Positions 26,998 to 35,202 of a stretch of DNA of 64,000 nt are shown piece by piece. Numbering within the stretch: position 1 is the first letter of the stretch; each line of letters opens with the position of its first letter. The stretch is from Sphingomonas adhaesiva. Lineage in GTDB: Bacteria; Pseudomonadota; Alphaproteobacteria; Sphingomonadales; Sphingomonadaceae. The position numbers were made by a program, and so were the translations under genes. The notes under the pieces are model-generated. The model saw nothing but the letters and a program-made list of their open reading frames with translations. It was not told the origin of the DNA and did no database searches. The DNA lies in the NCBI RefSeq assembly GCF_002374855.1, contig NZ_NWVC01000006.1, positions 1 to 64,000 of the forward strand, written 5' to 3'.

Positions 26998-27776
26998 CAC
27001 GCGAACTCGGTCATGATCGGCACATGGTCGGACGGTTTCAGCCAGCTGCGGCACGCCTCGAACACCGTATGCGCGGTCGCGCTCTTCGCCACGTCGCCGG
27101 TCGCCCACATATGGTCCAGCCGCCGCCCGCGATCGTTCTTCGTCCAGTCGGGCGAACGATAGCTCCACCAGGTGTGCAGCCGCGCCGGCGCCGGGTGGAA
27201 ATGCCGCCCCAGGTCGACCCAGTCGTTCGACGCCTTCAGCCGGTCGAGCGCCTCGACCTCGACCGGGGTGTGGCTGACGACCTTCAGCAACGCCTTGTGG
27301 CTCCACACGTCGCTGGGCAGCGGGGCGATGTTGAAATCGCCGGTCAGGATCGTCGGGCAGTCGAGCGTTTCGGACCAGCGCGTCATCCGCTCGACGAAGT
27401 CCAGCTTCTGCCCGAACTTCGGATTGACGTCGCGATCGGGCACGTCGCCGCCCGCGGGCACGTAGACATTCTCCAGCCGCACCCCGCCCGGCAACCGCAC
27501 GCCCAGGTGCCGCGCCTCGCGATTGGCCTGCCAGTCGAGCCGGTCGTCGGCCTCCACGGGCACGCGGCTGACGATCGCGACGCCGTGGTGCATCCGCTGG
27601 CCGTGCAGCAGGACATGATCGTAGCCCAGCGCATGGAAGGCCGCGATCGGGAAGTCCGCGTCGACGACCTTGGTTTCCTGAAGGCACAGCACGTCGGGCT
27701 GCGCCTCGCGCAGGAACTGCTCGACGATGTCGAGGCGGAAGCGGACCGAGTTGATGTTCCAGGAGACGATCTTCAC
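26994..27776 (-). CDS. xthA: Exodeoxyribonuclease III
   Basis: The 260-residue nuclease repairs abasic sites. It has the exonuclease/endonuclease/phosphatase fold: WNINSVR at the N terminus, the metal-binding E34 in LQETK, TGDFNIAP, and the catalytic SDHVPIM near the C terminus. GTG 27776 starts exactly at the fold (MKIVSWN); ATG 27806 is an alternative. It overlaps ribA by 4 bases, so they are co-transcribed. There is no lexA-like box upstream. Confidence 0.9.
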   Translation of the reverse strand: MKIVSWNINSVRFRLDIVEQFLREAQPDVLCLQETKVVDADFPIAAFHALGYDHVLLHGQRMHHGVAIVSRVPVEADDRLDWQANREARHLGVRLPGGVRLENVYVPAGGDVPDRDVNPKFGQKLDFVERMTRWSETLDCPTILTGDFNIAPLPSDVWSHKALLKVVSHTPVEVEALDRLKASNDWVDLGRHFHPAPARLHTWWSYRSPDWTKNDRGRRLDHMWATGDVAKSATAHTVFEACRSWLKPSDHVPIMTEFAW

Positions 27777-27833
27777 GCCGCGGTGGTTAGACCGGGGACG
27801 GTTCATCGACAAGCCATGCAGCCGATACGGAAA

Positions 27834-27865
27834 GGCCCTCGCTCCGGGGGCAAGGAGCGAGGGCC
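27834..27865 (-). terminator. Strong intrinsic terminator after lolA
   Basis: A perfect 12-base stem GGCCCTCGCTCC (27834-27845) / GGAGCGAGGGCC (27854-27865) has an 8-base loop. Read on the minus strand it is followed by TTTCC, as expected for a rho-independent terminator of the lolA transcript 136 bases upstream. It also separates lolA from xthA. Confidence 0.7.
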
Positions 27866-28000
27866 GACCTGGCGTTCGTCACGCAGGCGGGAAGCGGGGG
27901 TCGGGCAACAGGGGGAAAATCCCGAAACGGCCCCGCGACCGCAGATTGCTTTTAGGTAAGCGTAGCTGTCGCCCCGATGAACGGAACTGGCAGTATCCGT

Positions 28001-28615
28001 TCAGCCGGCGCGCCCCTGCCGGCGCGGGTCGGTCCAGCGGAATGCCGCATCGTCGACGGGCACGTTGAACTTCTGGTCGGTCAGCCGGATCGTGGTACGG
28101 TTACCCTGGCTGTCCAGCGCGACCCAGCCCTGCAGCATCAACCCGGCGGGCGCATTCGCCTGCCGCGCGAACACCAGGGTGATCCGCCCATATTGCGGGC
28201 GGCTGGGGTCGTACGCCTCGACCGACACCACCCCCGGCGCGTTAGACGGCACGATCTTGGCAAAGCGCGTGATGTCGCGTTTCGGGTCGAGCAGCACGCC
28301 CAGCGGCGAATTGCCGATTGGCCAGCGTTGCACCTGCCGCACCGAATAATCGATGAAGGTCAACGCCTTGCCATCGCCGACGATCAGCAGCGGCACGCCC
28401 TTTTGATACTGGAAGCGGATCTTGCCCGGCTTCTTCAGCGTCAGCGTGCCGGTCAGTACCTGATTGTTGCGATCGGTCTGGCTGAACGCGGCGGTCATCG
28501 ATTCGACGCCGGACAGATGCCGCTGCACCGCGGCTAGATCGGGATTGGTCTGCGCCGTGGCGACGGGGGCGACGATCACCGTCGCCGCCGCCAGCGGCAG
28601 AAGGAACTTCGACAT
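28001..28615 (-). CDS. lolA: Outer-membrane lipoprotein carrier LolA
   Basis: The 204-residue periplasmic chaperone moves lipoproteins from the LolCDE pump to the outer membrane. It has a signal peptide (MSKFLLPLAAATVIVAPVAT) and the LolA features MTAAFSQTDRNNQVLTGTLT, KPGKIRFQYQ and the half-barrel strands to SQGNRTTIRLTDQKFN. Length fits the family. The gene is alone on the minus strand between a terminator and terC, with an 82-bp gap to the terC stop. Confidence 0.85.
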   Translation of the reverse strand: MSKFLLPLAAATVIVAPVATAQTNPDLAAVQRHLSGVESMTAAFSQTDRNNQVLTGTLTLKKPGKIRFQYQKGVPLLIVGDGKALTFIDYSVRQVQRWPIGNSPLGVLLDPKRDITRFAKIVPSNAPGVVSVEAYDPSRPQYGRITLVFARQANAPAGLMLQGWVALDSQGNRTTIRLTDQKFNVPVDDAAFRWTDPRRQGRAG

Positions 28616-28697
28616 GCGGTCTCCGAAAATTACCGGCCCGCCTGATGCGGGTACGGCGTTGAACGCGCACTGAACCCGCGAATGTCCGTGCCGCGCG

Positions 28698-29444
28698 TCA
28701 GCTGAACAGCGTGACCAGCCCCGGCGTCGTCTCGGCCCCCACCCAGCCTTCGTAGATCATGCGGAACGCGACGAAGACGATCACCGCCAAGCCGACATAG
28801 GCGATCCAGCGATAGCGATCGATGATCCGCGCGATGAAATTGGCCGCCAGCCCCATCAGCGCCACCGACAGCAGCAGGCCGATGACCAGGATGCCGGGAT
28901 GCTCGCGCGCCGCGCCGGCCACCGCCAGCACGTTGTCGAGGCTCATCGACACGTCCGCCACCGCGACCGCCCAGGCGGCGGCGGCGAAGCTCTTCGCCGG
29001 CTTCAGCCCCGACGCTTCGTCGCCGGCGATCTCGGCCGATCCCTCGTTGTGCGCACCGGCGCGAATCTCGCGCCAGAATTTCCAGCTGACCCACAGCAGC
29101 AACAGCCCGCCGGCGAAGATCAGCCCGACGATCCCCATCAGCCACGTGACGATCAGCGCGAACAGGATACGCAGCACCAGCGCCGCGCCGATGCCGATCA
29201 GGATCACCTTGCGCCGCTGGTCGGACGGCAGACCGGCCGCCAGCGCACCGACGACGATCGCATTGTCTCCCGCCAGGACCAGGTCGATCATCAGCACCGA
29301 TCCGAACGCCGCCAGCGCGGCCGGATCGGACAGGTTGGAGAAGTCGGCGACGATATGCTGCCAGATGTCGCCCAGCGATCCCGGCCCCTGGATGGGCGCG
29401 GCGGCGGCGGCCGCGATCATGGCGATGAGGCTCAAGAAGGTCAC
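28698..29444 (-). CDS. TerC-family membrane protein, probable metal transporter
   Basis: The 248-residue integral membrane protein has about seven hydrophobic segments and the TerC-specific acidic pairs: VLAGDNAIVVGAL near residues 57-69 and VSMSLDNVLAVAGA near 165-178. In other bacteria TerC/YkoY-type proteins export manganese or protect against tellurite. The frame opens with GTG 29444, where GGGAG almost touches the start; ATG at residue 9 (29420) is an alternative. It follows a repeat-rich region and its regulation is unclear. Confidence 0.85.
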   Translation of the reverse strand: MTFLSLIAMIAAAAAAPIQGPGSLGDIWQHIVADFSNLSDPAALAAFGSVLMIDLVLAGDNAIVVGALAAGLPSDQRRKVILIGIGAALVLRILFALIVTWLMGIVGLIFAGGLLLLWVSWKFWREIRAGAHNEGSAEIAGDEASGLKPAKSFAAAAWAVAVADVSMSLDNVLAVAGAAREHPGILVIGLLLSVALMGLAANFIARIIDRYRWIAYVGLAVIVFVAFRMIYEGWVGAETTPGLVTLFS

Positions 29445-29579
29445 TCCCGGTAGCGAACGGCATCAATGATGCGGGCGGGATAACGTTCCGGGCGCGAAAT
29501 GCCATGGGACCGAGGGCGGAAATCGTCATGAAGAGGGGTCGGCCCTGCCATGGCCCCATCATCCGACCTGTATAAAATC

Positions 29580-29680
29580 CCGTCCGTCATGCCGGACTTG
29601 TTACGGCATCCATGTTTCCGCGAACGCACCAGCCGTTGCTTGTGCGGCACCATGGACCCCGGCCTTCGCCGGGGTGGCGG
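29580..29680. repeat. Intergenic palindromic elements between terC and rho
   Basis: Two imperfect palindromes sit here: ATGCCG...CGGCAT (29589-29609) and CCCCGGC-CTTC-GCCGGGG (29657-29674). The flanks CGTCATGCCGGACTTGTT and CATGGACCCCGG resemble the dispersed REP-like repeats of alphaproteobacteria. The second stem lies after the rho stop and may end its transcript. No other copy was noticed in the window, so the dispersed-repeat status is an inference from sequence style. Confidence 0.45.
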
Positions 29681-29735
29681 AAGGAAGACTGCCAGCACGA
29701 GTCCCGCCGCACCACGCGGCAGGACCCACGCGCGG

Positions 29736-30992
29736 TTACTGGTTCATCGAATCGAAGAAATCCTCGTTGGTCTTCGAATCCTTCATCTTGCCCAGCAGGA
29801 ATTCCATCGCGTCGACGGTGCCCATCTGCATCAGGATGCGGCGCAGCACCCACATCTTGGACAGTTGGCCCTTCTCGACCAGCAGCTCTTCCTTGCGGGT
29901 GCCCGACTTGCCCACGTCGATCGCCGGGAAGATGCGCTTGTCCGCCACCTTGCGGTCCAACACGATCTCGGCGTTGCCGGTGCCCTTGAACTCCTCGAAG
30001 ATCACCTCGTCCATGCGGCTGCCGGTGTCGATCAGCGAGGTCGAGATGATCGTCAGCGACCCGCCTTCCTCGATGTTGCGCGCCGCGCCGAAGAAGCGCT
30101 TGGGCCGTTGCAGCGCGTTGGCGTCGACACCGCCGGTCAGCACCTTGCCCGACGAGGGCACGACGGTGTTGTACGCGCGGCCCAGGCGGGTGATGTTGTC
30201 GAGCAGGATCACCACGTCCTTCTTGTGCTCGACCAGGCGCTTGGCCTTTTCGATCACCATTTCGGCGACCTGGACGTGGCGCGTCGCCGGTTCGTCGAAG
30301 GTGGACGACACCACCTCGCCGTTCACCGTGCGCTGCATGTCGGTGACTTCCTCGGGCCGCTCGTCGATCAGCAGCACGATCAGGAACACCTCGGGGTGGT
30401 TCGCGCTGATCGCCTTGGCGATGTTCTGCATCATGATCGTCTTGCCGACGCGCGGCGGGGCGACGATCAGGCAGCGCTGGCCCTTGCCGATCGGGGCGAC
30501 GACGTCGAGCACGCGGCCCGACTTGTCCTTGATGGTGGGGTCTTCGATTTCCATCTTCAGCCGCTCGTCGGGGTAGAGCGGCGTCAGATTGTCGAAGTTG
30601 ACGCGGTGGCGAACCCGGTCGGGGTCCTCGAAATTCACGCTGGTGAGGCGGGTCAGCGCGAAATAGCGTTCGCCGTCCTTCGGCCCGCGGATCTCGCCCT
30701 CGACGGTGTCGCCGGTGCGCAGCCCGTGCTTGCGCACCTGGTTGGGGCTGACATAGATGTCGTCCGGCCCGGCCAGATAGTTCGCCTGCGCCGACCGCAG
30801 GAAGCCGAAGCCGTCGGGCAGCACCTCGATCGTGCCCTCGCCCATGATCTGCTCGCCGTTCTCGGCCTGGACCTTCAGGATGGCGAACATCAGGTCCTGC
30901 TTGCGCAGCGTCGAGGCGCCCTCGACACCGAGTTCCTCGGCCAGCTGCACCAGCTCGGCCGGCGCCTTCTTCTTCAGGTCTTTCAGATGCAT
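29736..30992 (-). CDS. rho: Transcription termination factor Rho
   Basis: The 418-residue hexameric helicase ends transcripts. It has the N-terminal Rho_N fold ([20 protein letters not shown]), the RNA-binding DGFGFLR (60-66), the Walker A PPRVGKT (179-185), the Q-loop [21 protein letters not shown] and the R-loop [10 protein letters not shown]. Length is that of E. coli Rho (419). It lies after hemJ with a 188-base leader, long enough for the autoregulation known for rho in other bacteria; that regulation is inferred. Confidence 0.95.
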   Translation of the reverse strand: MHLKDLKKKAPAELVQLAEELGVEGASTLRKQDLMFAILKVQAENGEQIMGEGTIEVLPDGFGFLRSAQANYLAGPDDIYVSPNQVRKHGLRTGDTVEGEIRGPKDGERYFALTRLTSVNFEDPDRVRHRVNFDNLTPLYPDERLKMEIEDPTIKDKSGRVLDVVAPIGKGQRCLIVAPPRVGKTIMMQNIAKAISANHPEVFLIVLLIDERPEEVTDMQRTVNGEVVSSTFDEPATRHVQVAEMVIEKAKRLVEHKKDVVILLDNITRLGRAYNTVVPSSGKVLTGGVDANALQRPKRFFGAARNIEEGGSLTIISTSLIDTGSRMDEVIFEEFKGTGNAEIVLDRKVADKRIFPAIDVGKSGTRKEELLVEKGQLSKMWVLRRILMQMGTVDAMEFLLGKMKDSKTNEDFFDSMNQ

Positions 30993-31111
30993 CTACGGGG
31001 TGTCCGATATGATCGGGGTGTCAGGGGAAGCTCGGCCGGCGATGGAGAACGCTCGAGAAACGAAGCTGTAGAGGAGGCGACGCGCCGGGGACCCGTCTGC
31101 GCCGTGGGCGC

Positions 31112-31140
31112 GACGTAGGATTCGCGATCCTCTTAGTCAA
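31112..31140 (-). promoter_or_regulatory. Candidate rho promoter
   Basis: On the minus strand TTGACT (31135-31140) is followed after 17 bases by TACGTC (31112-31117), a reasonable -35/-10 pair. It would give a leader of roughly 115 bases before the rho ATG, in the gap after hemJ. The -10 is a poor match to the consensus, so this is tentative. Confidence 0.35.
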
Positions 31141-31180
31141 GCATCTTGGTCGGTCGCATCGTGTCCGAACGAGGCGCCGA

Positions 31181-31639
31181 TCAGAACGGCTTCACGATCA
31201 CCAGCACGACGATCAGCACCGCACCGATCGCCGGCACCTCGTTCAGCATCCGCAGCGTGCGGTTGGCGACGGTGGCCTGCCCGCGCGCCAGCTTCTTCGC
31301 ATAGCCGACCGCCCAGCCGTGATACGCCGACAGCAGCAGCACCAGCGCCAGCTTGGCATGCAGCCACCCCAGCCCCGGCACCCCGTCCGCGATCCCCGCG
31401 TTGAACGCCAGCGCCAGGCCCAGCACCCAGACGACGATCATCGCCGGGGTCAGGATGATGCGCCGCAGCTTGGCCTCGCGGTCGATCCAGCGCGCTTCCT
31501 CGGCCGGATCGCCCAGCCCTTCCTGATGATAGACCAGGTAGCGCGGCAGCATGAACAGCCCCGCCATCCAGAAGATCACGAAGATCACATGCGCGGCCTT
31601 CACCCAGTCATAGGTGGCGCCCAGGAAACCGGCCATCAT
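31181..31639 (-). CDS. hemJ: HemJ-type protoporphyrinogen oxidase
   Basis: The 152-residue membrane protein oxidises protoporphyrinogen IX in bacteria lacking HemG or HemY. It has four hydrophobic segments and the UPF0093/HemJ signatures AAHVIFVIFWMAGLFMLPR (with the conserved H17) and WLHAKLALVLLLSAYHGW. It begins ATG 31639, overlapping the hemE stop, so hemE and hemJ are coupled in one heme unit. Some databases call this family CopD-like, but motifs and hemE coupling favour HemJ. Confidence 0.88.
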   Translation of the reverse strand: MMAGFLGATYDWVKAAHVIFVIFWMAGLFMLPRYLVYHQEGLGDPAEEARWIDREAKLRRIILTPAMIVVWVLGLALAFNAGIADGVPGLGWLHAKLALVLLLSAYHGWAVGYAKKLARGQATVANRTLRMLNEVPAIGAVLIVVLVIVKPF

Positions 31640-32655
31640 TCACCCCTTACCCGCGCCACCAGGCGCTCGACATGCGCGATCGGGGTATGCTGCCCGATCC
31701 CGTGGCCCAGATTGAAGACGTGCGGCCGTTCCGGGAACGCCGCCAGCACGCGGTCGATCCCGCGGTCCAGCGCCTCGCCCCCCGCCAGCAGCGCGAGCGG
31801 ATCGAGATTGCCCTGCACCGGCAGCCCGGTGGGCAGGACGGCATCGGCCCAGGCGGGGTCGACCGTCTCGTCCAGCCCGATCGCGTCCACGCCCGTCCCC
31901 GCGGCATAGGCGGGCAGCTTGCCCCCCGCACCCTTCGGAAAGCCGATCACCGGCACGCCGGGGCAACGCGCGCGCAGGCCCTCGACGATGCGGCGGTTGG
32001 GCGCGATCACCCAGCGGTCGAACTGCTCGGGCGACAGGCTGCCGGCCCAGCTGTCGAACAGCTGCACCGCCTCCACCCCCGCGGCGATCTGCCCCGCCAG
32101 ATAGTCGATCGTCATCGCCACGATCGCATCGACGATCGCATCGAACGCCGCGGGATCGCGATAGGCGAGCGTGCGCGTCACCTCCTGGTCGCGGCTGCCC
32201 TGCCCGGCGACCATATAGGTCGCGACCGTCCACGGCGATCCGGCGAACCCCAGGAAGGTGACGTCCGCGGGCAACTGCGCCGCGACGCCGCGCACCGTGG
32301 CATAGACCGGGTCGAGCCGCTGCGGCACCGCCGCCAGCGTCGCGAGCGCATGGTCGACCAGCGCGGGCGCCAGCCGCGGCCCTTCGCCGGCCCCGAACGA
32401 CAGGTCCTGCCCCAGCGCCCATGGCACCATCAGGATGTCGGAGAACAGGATTGCGCCGTCGAAGCCGAAGCGGCGGATCGGCTGCATCGTCACCTCGGCT
32501 GCCGCCACCGGATCGGTGGCCAGCGCCAGGAAGCCGCCCTTGTCCGCCCGCAGTGCGCGATATTCCGGCAGGTACCGCCCCGCCTGGCGCATCAGCCACA
32601 TCGGGGGGCGGGCCTGGCGATGGCCCTTCAGGACGCTGAGCAGCGGCTTGTCCAC
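31636..32655 (-). CDS. hemE: Uroporphyrinogen decarboxylase
   Basis: The 339-residue enzyme decarboxylates uroporphyrinogen III to coproporphyrinogen III. It has the RPPMWLMRQAGRYLPEYR signature (about 16-33), the GFDGAILFSDIL segment and GFAGSPWTVATYM. The start is GTG 32655 (MDKPLLSVL). It is the gene left of the predicted origin and is read away from it, exactly as hemE beside Cori in Caulobacter. hemJ overlaps its stop. Confidence 0.93.
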   Translation of the reverse strand: MDKPLLSVLKGHRQARPPMWLMRQAGRYLPEYRALRADKGGFLALATDPVAAAEVTMQPIRRFGFDGAILFSDILMVPWALGQDLSFGAGEGPRLAPALVDHALATLAAVPQRLDPVYATVRGVAAQLPADVTFLGFAGSPWTVATYMVAGQGSRDQEVTRTLAYRDPAAFDAIVDAIVAMTIDYLAGQIAAGVEAVQLFDSWAGSLSPEQFDRWVIAPNRRIVEGLRARCPGVPVIGFPKGAGGKLPAYAAGTGVDAIGLDETVDPAWADAVLPTGLPVQGNLDPLALLAGGEALDRGIDRVLAAFPERPHVFNLGHGIGQHTPIAHVERLVARVRGE

Positions 32656-32680
32656 GATCGGCGACCGTTCCTTCTTCCTA

Positions 32681-32695
32681 TTAAGAGATTCTTAA
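32681..32695. promoter_or_regulatory. CtrA-type binding site in the origin
   Basis: TTAA-N7-TTAA is the full CtrA consensus spacing, and the central 7 bases include a GANTC methylation site (32687-32691). It lies about 25 bases upstream of the hemE start, in the AT-rich part of the predicted origin. By analogy with Caulobacter it could let CtrA repress initiation or regulate hemE. No other TTAA-N7-TTAA pair was noticed in the intergenic regions inspected by eye. Confidence 0.65.
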
Positions 32696-32816
32696 AGGGA
32701 TTGTTGATGATGATGGCGGGTGAGTTGCGGGGCTTATGCGTTCGCCCCGGAAATGCCAACAGCTTGACGCGGGGGTCGCCCTCGCGAAGCGGCGGATTCG
32801 GCGCCGATCATCCCCG

Positions 32817-32825
32817 TTATCCACA
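32817..32825 (+). promoter_or_regulatory. DnaA box, perfect consensus
   Basis: TTATCCACA is the strongest DnaA-binding 9-mer. Together with the inverted TGTGGACGA at 32829-32837 it forms a TCCACA-GGC-TGTGGA palindrome in the middle of the predicted origin. Confidence 0.8.
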
Positions 32826-32939
32826 GGCTGTGGACGAATGGCGCGGCTGGGGACGGGATTGTGGATGGAATCGCATCCATCCACGGTCGGATCGCTCGCT
32901 TGGCCGCGCGGCGAAGTTGCGCTAGCGCCTGTCCCCATG

Positions 32940-32948
32940 TTGTCCACA
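32940..32948 (+). promoter_or_regulatory. DnaA box, one mismatch
   Basis: TTGTCCACA differs from the consensus TTATCCACA at one base. It lies 23 bases before the DUF299 gene start, 115 bases from the perfect box and in the same orientation. Confidence 0.6.
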
Positions 32949-32970
32949 GATCGGCCCCGCTGACCCGCTG

Positions 32971-33804
32971 ATGGTCCGGCTTCACCTCCACCTCCTCTCG
33001 GATTCGACTGGCGAGACGCTGGAGAACATCGCCAAGGCCGCGCTCGCGCAATATGACGATGTCGAGACGGTGCGCCATTTCTGGCCGATGGTGCGCACCG
33101 AAATGCACCTCGACCGCATCCTTCAGGAAATTGCGCAGAACCCCGGCCTCGTCATCTTCACGCTGGTGAACCCGGCAACGCGCGCGGCGCTGGAAAACCG
33201 CTGCCGCGCGCTGGGGCTGCCGACGGTCGCCCCGCTCGATCCCGTCAACGACGCGCTGTCGATGCTGCTCGGCCAGCAGGCGAAGGCGCGGCCGGGGCGC
33301 CAGCACGTGCTGGACGCGGCCTATTTCGCGCGCGTCGATGCGATCCAGTTTACGATCGCGCATGACGACGGCATCGCGCACGAGGATTGGGAGGAGGCCG
33401 ACATCGTGCTGGCCGGGGTCAGCCGCTCGTCGAAGACGCCGACCTCCATCTATCTCGCCAATCGCGGGTTCAAGACCGCGAACATCCCGATCGTCGTCGA
33501 AAGCCCGCCGCCGCGCTTCCTGTTCGAACTGAAGAACCCGCTGGTCGTCGGGCTGACCACCAGCGCCGACCGGCTGATCCAGGTGCGGCGCAACCGGCTG
33601 CTGTCGCTCAACCAGGCGGCGGAGACCGATTATGTCGATCAGGATGCGGTGGCGCGTGAGATCGCCTTCGCGCGGCGGATGTTCGCGGACAATGGCTGGC
33701 CGATGATCGACGTCACCCGCCGCTCGATCGAGGAAACCGCCGCCGCGATCATCGCGCTGGTCAACGAACGCCGCGGGCAGGCGCCGCGCGCGACGGGAGA
33801 ATGA
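32971..33804 (+). CDS. DUF299 kinase/pyrophosphorylase (PEP synthase or PPDK regulator)
   Basis: The 277-residue bifunctional Ser/Thr kinase-phosphotransferase switches PEP synthetase or pyruvate phosphate dikinase off and on. It has the DSTGET N-terminal motif, the P-loop GVSRSSKT (149-156) and the family stretch TIAHDDGIAHEDW before it. Length fits the family (about 270-280). It is the first gene right of the predicted origin, the position of the DUF299 gene beside Cori in Caulobacter and of RP001 in Rickettsia. The target enzyme is not in the window. One base separates it from the maf start. Confidence 0.9.
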   Translation: MVRLHLHLLSDSTGETLENIAKAALAQYDDVETVRHFWPMVRTEMHLDRILQEIAQNPGLVIFTLVNPATRAALENRCRALGLPTVAPLDPVNDALSMLLGQQAKARPGRQHVLDAAYFARVDAIQFTIAHDDGIAHEDWEEADIVLAGVSRSSKTPTSIYLANRGFKTANIPIVVESPPPRFLFELKNPLVVGLTTSADRLIQVRRNRLLSLNQAAETDYVDQDAVAREIAFARRMFADNGWPMIDVTRRSIEETAAAIIALVNERRGQAPRATGE

Positions 33805-33805
33805 C

Positions 33806-34393
33806 GTGCTGATCCTGGCGTCCCAGAGCGCGTCGCGCACCGCGATGCTGTCCGCCGCGGGCGTGCCGTTCACCGCCGAACCCGCGCACGCCGACGAGGG
33901 GGCGCTGAAGGCCGCGATGGCCGGCGCCCACCCGCGCGAGGTGGCCGATGCGCTGGCCGAGCTGAAGGCGCTGAAGGTTTCCGCGCGCCATCCGGGCCGG
34001 CTGGTGCTGGGGTCGGACAGCCTGGCGGTGCTCGCCGACGGCGCGATCCTCGACAAGCCGACCAGCCGCGACGACGCGCGCGACCATCTGCGCCGCATGT
34101 CCGGTGCGCGCCACGATCTGGTCAGCGCGGCGGTGATCGCGGAGAACGGCCAGCCGGTGTGGCGCGTGGTGGACAAGGCGAAGATGTTCGTCCGCCCGCT
34201 GTCCGATGCCTTCATCGACGCCTATCTCGACGCCGAATGGCCCGCGATCGCCGGCTGCGTCGGCTGCTACCGGATCGAGGGGCCGGGCGCGCAGCTGTTC
34301 GCGCGGATCGACGGCAGCCAGTTCACCGTGCTGGGAATGCCGCTGCTCCCGGTGCTCGATTACCTGCGCGTGCGAAAGGTGCTGCCGGCGTGA
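33806..34393 (+). CDS. maf: Maf-family nucleotide pyrophosphatase
   Basis: The 195-residue protein hydrolyses non-canonical or methylated nucleotides to keep them out of nucleic acids. It begins MLILASQSASRTAMLSAAG, the Maf signature with its Ser-rich start, and has GSDSLAVLADGAILDKP and the VGCYRIEGPGAQLF region. It starts with GTG one base after the DUF299 stop and overlaps aroE by 4 bases (GTGA). The order DUF299-maf-aroE-coaE-dnaQ is the conserved origin-right block of alphaproteobacteria. Confidence 0.9.
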   Translation: MLILASQSASRTAMLSAAGVPFTAEPAHADEGALKAAMAGAHPREVADALAELKALKVSARHPGRLVLGSDSLAVLADGAILDKPTSRDDARDHLRRMSGARHDLVSAAVIAENGQPVWRVVDKAKMFVRPLSDAFIDAYLDAEWPAIAGCVGCYRIEGPGAQLFARIDGSQFTVLGMPLLPVLDYLRVRKVLPA

Positions 34394-35202
34394 CCCAAGC
34401 CTATGCCGAGGTGATCGGCGATCCGATCGCGCATTCCAAATCGCCGCTGATCCACGGCTTCTGGCTCGAAAAGCTCGGCATCGCCGCCGACTATCGCGCC
34501 ACCCGCGTCGCGCCGGACGATCTGGCCAGCTTCTTCGCCGCGCGTGCCGACGATCCGGCGTGGCGCGGCTGCAACGTCACCGTGCCGCACAAGGTGGCCG
34601 CGCTCGATCACGTTCCCGATCCCGGCGGGCTGCGGGCGTCGATCGGCGCGATCAACACCGTGTTCCGCGACGAAGGCGGCGCGCTGGTCGGCACCAACAC
34701 CGATGCCGCCGGCTTCGTCTCGCCGATCGCCGGGCTGGACCTGGCCGGGCGACCCGTGGCGGTGGTCGGCGCGGGCGGCGCGGCGCGGGCGGTGCTGTTC
34801 GCGCTGGCGCGGCTCGGCGTCGGGCGCGTCACTTTGCTCAACCGTACCCCGCTTAAGGGCGCCGCCCTGCTCGCGCAATTCGGGCTGAAGGGCGATGCCC
34901 TGCCGCTGACCGCGCGGCTGCCGGCGGCGGCGCTGCTGGTCAACACCAGCGCGCTGGGCATGGCCGGCCAGCCGCCGCTCGACCTCGACCTGTCGCCGCT
35001 GCCCGACGATGCGGTCGTGTACGACATCGTCTACGCCCCGCTCGAAACGCCGTTGCTCGCGGCGGCGGCGGCGCGCGGGCTGGATACGGTCGACGGGCTG
35101 GAGATGCTGGTCGGACAGGCCGCGCTGGCGTTCGAGCTGTTCTTCGGCGCCGCCCCCCCGCGCGACCATGACGAGGAATTGCGCGAACGGCTGCTGGCAT
35201 GA
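34390..35202 (+). CDS. aroE: Shikimate dehydrogenase
   Basis: The 270-residue NADPH enzyme reduces 3-dehydroshikimate in aromatic amino-acid synthesis. It has the shikimate-binding GDPIAHSKSPLIH, the catalytic lysine in NVTVPHKVAALDH, the NADP-binding GAGGAARAVLF and a C-terminal DGLEMLVGQAALAFELFFG. It starts with GTG overlapping maf and overlaps coaE by 4 bases, so the whole block is probably one transcript. Confidence 0.93.
   Translation: MTQAYAEVIGDPIAHSKSPLIHGFWLEKLGIAADYRATRVAPDDLASFFAARADDPAWRGCNVTVPHKVAALDHVPDPGGLRASIGAINTVFRDEGGALVGTNTDAAGFVSPIAGLDLAGRPVAVVGAGGAARAVLFALARLGVGRVTLLNRTPLKGAALLAQFGLKGDALPLTARLPAAALLVNTSALGMAGQPPLDLDLSPLPDDAVVYDIVYAPLETPLLAAAAARGLDTVDGLEMLVGQAALAFELFFGAAPPRDHDEELRERLLA

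Larger units (their letters stand above)
32656..32970. other. Predicted chromosomal replication origin (oriC)
   Basis: This 315-bp gene-free stretch lies between divergent hemE and the DUF299 gene, the same place as Cori in Caulobacter. It holds a perfect DnaA box TTATCCACA (32817-32825) and a weak inverted partner TGTGGACGA 3 bases on. It also holds TTGTCCACA (32940-32948), a weak CCATCCACA-type box on the other strand (32860-32868) and AT-rich DNA at 32677-32704. A CtrA-type TTAA-N7-TTAA (32681-32695) and GANTC sites at 32687, 32795 and 32868 complete the set. TCCCCA at 32932-32937 and its complement at 32848-32853 recall the W-boxes of Caulobacter. The identity rests on these motifs and on synteny; unwinding or marker-frequency data were not available. 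Confidence 0.85.

Noticed and set aside
29445..29560. Possible yybP-ykoY (manganese) riboswitch before terC
   Set aside because: A CTACCGGGAG-like element precedes the start as in the 3' part of that class, but the diagnostic GGGGAGTA 5' segment and matching stems were not found, and GGGAG also abuts the GTG start.
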